Below are positions 5,212-7,807 of a stretch of 7,807 bases of DNA, in pieces. Made by a program: the position numbers and the translations under genes. This DNA comes from Candidatus Jordarchaeum madagascarense (GTDB lineage: Archaea; Asgardarchaeota; Jordiarchaeia; Jordiarchaeales; Jordiarchaeaceae): NCBI GenBank assembly GCA_019056875.1, contig DXJA01000522.1, forward strand, positions 1-7,807, read 5' to 3'. The notes under the pieces were generated by a model. The model saw only the letters and a program-made list of their open reading frames with translations, had not been told where the DNA came from and did not search any database. Numbering within the stretch: position 1 is the first letter of the stretch; every line of letters begins with the position of its first letter.

Positions 5212-7807
5212 ATGCCCTCCAGAAGGAAAACCATCCTTACAATAGCACTCCTTCTCCTACTACTCCTAAGCCTAGGAGCAGCATACAACATTCTAAACAC
5301 CCTCCTAAAATATAACCAAAATCCCTACGTACAACAATTACTCAGCTATCTAACCGTTTCAAACATACGACAAATATACTATCCCTGGATTACACCAATT
5401 ACAATCGACGTAAACATGCCGCAACCTCCCGACGACTGGTACGATAACATTTTCGATATACCCGATGAACTACCAAACATGACCCTACCAAACATGACCA
5501 TAGAAATTCCCCCCATAGAAATGTTCGACTATGGTCTAATAGACCCAAACATGACAATACTGATAGTTCATCCAGATGACCCTATATACCCTACCCGCTA
5601 TTGGAGACTGGAAGCATACGACAATTATAACATGGACTGGAACAAAACACTAACCGGATCTTATCCACACAGTCCAATATCCTATGTGCCCCTCTCTCCT
5701 GCGCAATTGTACACTGTGTACATGAATTTCACTCATTCAGCTTCATCATCCACCATGATACCTGCACTATTTGCAAATTACACAATAGTAGACGCTGGTG
5801 GATACCTAATCCAAACTCTACAGGGAGATCTAAACTATTTCAACTTGAGTATGGACGAGTACAACAGCACTTTCCTTAATGGAGATTATACTGGGTCAGG
5901 TCTATCAACCCTAAACTATACGGCTGCAGGATATCCCTTCGACCTGAATGCAATTAATAGTACGGCAGGCTATCCTTGGCAGACACCACCCTATATAAGT
6001 AATATCTACACTCAAGTTCCCTCCTATCTGGAGGCGAATACTACTTTTATGAACTTTGTAAACAGCATAGATGATACTGGGACAGTCTACCAAACTGCTA
6101 TGAGTGCTTTATCTCTTCTAACTGGAGGCGCCTACACCTACAATTTGAGTATCCTACTAAACGGTGGGGGCACGCCCCAAGGAGAAGACCCTGTGTTATG
6201 GTTTTTAGAGGGAGGACAAGGAATCTGTGTTCACTTCGCCAGCGCATTTGTAATGGCACTTAGAGAACTAGGCATCTCAGCCAGACTCGTGGTTGGATTC
6301 GTAGGAGGAGAAATAACAGTGGATCCTCAACTGGGACTCGTACACATCATAAGAGCCTTCAATGCTCATGCTTGGGCAGAAGTTTGGGTACCGACAACCA
6401 GTGGTGGTGGCGAGTGGGTGCAATTTGACCCCACACCTGGACCCGCACAAAACGGAACGAACCCCGACCCCAATGTCCAAAGTGCTTATCAACTATTATT
6501 AAACGCGTCACCACTAATAGTACCACGAGAAACACCAATTACGATTAATGCAACCCTTACAAACGCTACCTCCGGCAACCCAGTTAGTGGTGCCAATGTA
6601 TCATTCTATATCTTCGATCCAATAACAATGAATAGAATCTTTATTGGAAATGACACGACAGACGCAAACGGTCTGGCTCAAAACAGTGCCCAATTAGACA
6701 CCAGTTTTCGCGTCGGGCCAATAATATTTCTAGCTGAGGCGTTTAATCAAACAATATCCCCTAGCATACCGATAGCTACAAACTATACTGGTGTACTCTT
6801 AACTGGAATTTCTCAAATCAATATGACCGCTAATGCCACAGCCTGGGTGGGAAATAATCACAATCTTATTCGAAACGAAGGGGGAGTAATGGTAGAAGGA
6901 AGACTCATCGATCCAAACTGTACCAACGATTCAATCAGAGGGATACCTAATGTGAATATCATTGTCTATCGTAACGGTACTCCCGTTGCTAGTGGCTTAA
7001 CGGCTAATAATGGTTACTTCCAAATATATTACTCAGACGCCTCGCTGGACCTTATAGATTACAATTTCACAGCAAACTATGATGGCCTTTATTTGGGTTT
7101 AAACATAACACCACCCACCTCAGCTTCGGACCCAAATGACATAATACATGTATATGTTAGACCATCACTATCAGTGTCGGTTAATCCCTATACACTGAGA
7201 TATAGTAATACGACTGATATCACGGCTCACTTAGACTATGGCAATAGTACAAATATTCAAGGTATGTATGTCGCGATATGGTGGGATAATAGCACAGCTG
7301 GTGGTGCCGTAACACAGCTACGTAATTGGACTACTGATTCGTCTGGAAATGTACTTTATACAAATACCGCTTGGGAAACCGAGGCTGTTGTTCAGGTTTT
7401 TGCTAATTGTTCACAAAACGGTAGAATCCTCGGTGTAAACTCTTCTCGAGTAAACGTGTACATCTACTATAAGGGATTAATTGTAATTAATTATGCTCTC
7501 AACGAAGCTGCTATAGGTGATACTATCACGGTTAGTGGATGGGTTCTGGATGGAACTGGGGCTTTTCGACCTAATACCGATATTATTATCCGGTTCTATG
7601 GAAACTTTACGACTCCTTCTTATCCGGTAACAACCGGTGGTACAGGTCATTTTAGTACCAATATACTAGTTTCAGATAGTAATTTCGACCCTGATTACTA
7701 TATTATCAACGCTACCAGTACAGAACCATTCTTCACGGCTTCGTCAAGAACAATCAAGATATACGTTGGAACAGTCATCGGCTCTTCAGGTTTCGGTTAT
7801 CAGAGCT
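5212..7807 (+). CDS. Secreted TgpA-like transglutaminase with Ig-like modules (3' partial)
   Basis: The frame is open from ATG 5212 to the window edge (865 codons) with no stop, so the C-terminus is missing. Residues 2-7 are basic (PSRRKT) and about 8-26 hydrophobic and Leu-rich: a signal peptide or N-terminal anchor. The segment YWRLEAYDNY (130-139) resembles the 'YWR..YD.Y' part of TgpA-family proteins. Residues about 310-410 are a transglutaminase/protease-like core with Cys339 (GQGICVHFA), His386 (NAHAWAEVW) and Asp406 (FDPTPGP), a complete Cys-His-Asp triad. About four beta-sandwich modules follow (roughly 431-525, 558-650, 652-752, 755-853), with repeated 'G.PV.GA.V..' and 'T...G' turns like Big/CarboxypepD_reg domains. 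I count about 35 N-x-S/T sequons, so a heavily N-glycosylated outer-surface protein is likely. It could cross-link, cleave or remodel surface proteins; no substrate is visible. Related proteins usually end in a membrane helix, which would lie beyond the window. Confidence 0.88.
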   Translation, partial: MPSRRKTILTIALLLLLLLSLGAAYNILNTLLKYNQNPYVQQLLSYLTVSNIRQIYYPWITPITIDVNMPQPPDDWYDNIFDIPDELPNMTLPNMTIEIPPIEMFDYGLIDPNMTILIVHPDDPIYPTRYWRLEAYDNYNMDWNKTLTGSYPHSPISYVPLSPAQLYTVYMNFTHSASSSTMIPALFANYTIVDAGGYLIQTLQGDLNYFNLSMDEYNSTFLNGDYTGSGLSTLNYTAAGYPFDLNAINSTAGYPWQTPPYISNIYTQVPSYLEANTTFMNFVNSIDDTGTVYQTAMSALSLLTGGAYTYNLSILLNGGGTPQGEDPVLWFLEGGQGICVHFASAFVMALRELGISARLVVGFVGGEITVDPQLGLVHIIRAFNAHAWAEVWVPTTSGGGEWVQFDPTPGPAQNGTNPDPNVQSAYQLLLNASPLIVPRETPITINATLTNATSGNPVSGANVSFYIFDPITMNRIFIGNDTTDANGLAQNSAQLDTSFRVGPIIFLAEAFNQTISPSIPIATNYTGVLLTGISQINMTANATAWVGNNHNLIRNEGGVMVEGRLIDPNCTNDSIRGIPNVNIIVYRNGTPVASGLTANNGYFQIYYSDASLDLIDYNFTANYDGLYLGLNITPPTSASDPNDIIHVYVRPSLSVSVNPYTLRYSNTTDITAHLDYGNSTNIQGMYVAIWWDNSTAGGAVTQLRNWTTDSSGNVLYTNTAWETEAVVQVFANCSQNGRILGVNSSRVNVYIYYKGLIVINYALNEAAIGDTITVSGWVLDGTGAFRPNTDIIIRFYGNFTTPSYPVTTGGTGHFSTNILVSDSNFDPDYYIINATSTEPFFTASSRTIKIYVGTVIGSSGFGYQS
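5470..5499 (+). repeat. 15-base tandem repeat inside the transglutaminase gene
   Basis: CTACCAAACATGACC occurs twice head to tail, in frame, encoding LPNMT-LPNMT. A third diverged copy (GACCCAAACATGACA, encoding DPNMT) lies at 5542-5556. Each copy adds one N-M-T glycosylation sequon in the Pro/Asp/Met-rich linker ahead of the core. Confidence 0.75.

Noticed and set aside
5911..6492. Two minus-strand frames (60 and 71 codons) inside the transglutaminase gene
   Set aside because: They lie opposite the conserved, motif-bearing plus-strand frame and have no recognisable features.

Overview
This AT-rich window looks archaeal. The signs are strong GGAGG- or GGTGA-type ribosome binding sites, frequent TTG and GTG starts, T-tract ends instead of stem-loop terminators, TATA-like boxes about 40-55 bases ahead of starts, a double zinc-ribbon protein fused to a longin/roadblock-like domain, an archaeal-type HDAC-like deacetylase, and a large surface protein dense in N-glycosylation sequons. 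The zinc-ribbon/longin fusion points towards an Asgard or TACK-lineage archaeon, but this is an inference and I cannot place the organism more exactly.

Layout. Positions 1-211 are AT-rich leader with no gene I believe. Positions 212-1256 (+) hold a tight two-gene operon for the two halves of a MaoC/R-hydratase hot-dog dehydratase. The first subunit lacks the catalytic His; the second has the Asp/His pair. Positions 1257-1365 are a short convergent gap with T-rich ends on both strands. Three minus-strand genes follow, transcribed right to left. In order of transcription they are an HDAC-family deacetylase (4810-3734), an NSUN/RsmB-type RNA m5C methyltransferase with a NusB-like N-terminal domain (3659-2328), and a double zinc-ribbon plus longin-like protein (2172-1366). 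Positions 4811-5211 are a gene-free divergent promoter region of about 400 bases. From 5212 to the window edge (+) runs a very large secreted or membrane-anchored TgpA-like transglutaminase with several Ig-like modules. It is incomplete because the window ends inside it.

How the genes fit together. The MaoC pair should make one heteromeric (R)-specific enoyl-thioester hydratase/dehydratase. The deacetylase and RNA methyltransferase are 74 bases apart on one strand and might share a transcript, though each has a possible promoter; they suggest protein and RNA modification housekeeping. The zinc-ribbon/longin protein has a good promoter of its own and an unknown job. The transglutaminase is a cell-surface protein not obviously linked to the rest. 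I see no tRNA, rRNA, CRISPR array, IS element or phage gene. The best leads are the zinc-ribbon/longin protein, the C-terminal extension on the catalytic MaoC subunit, and the sequon-dense transglutaminase with its internal codon-usage drift.
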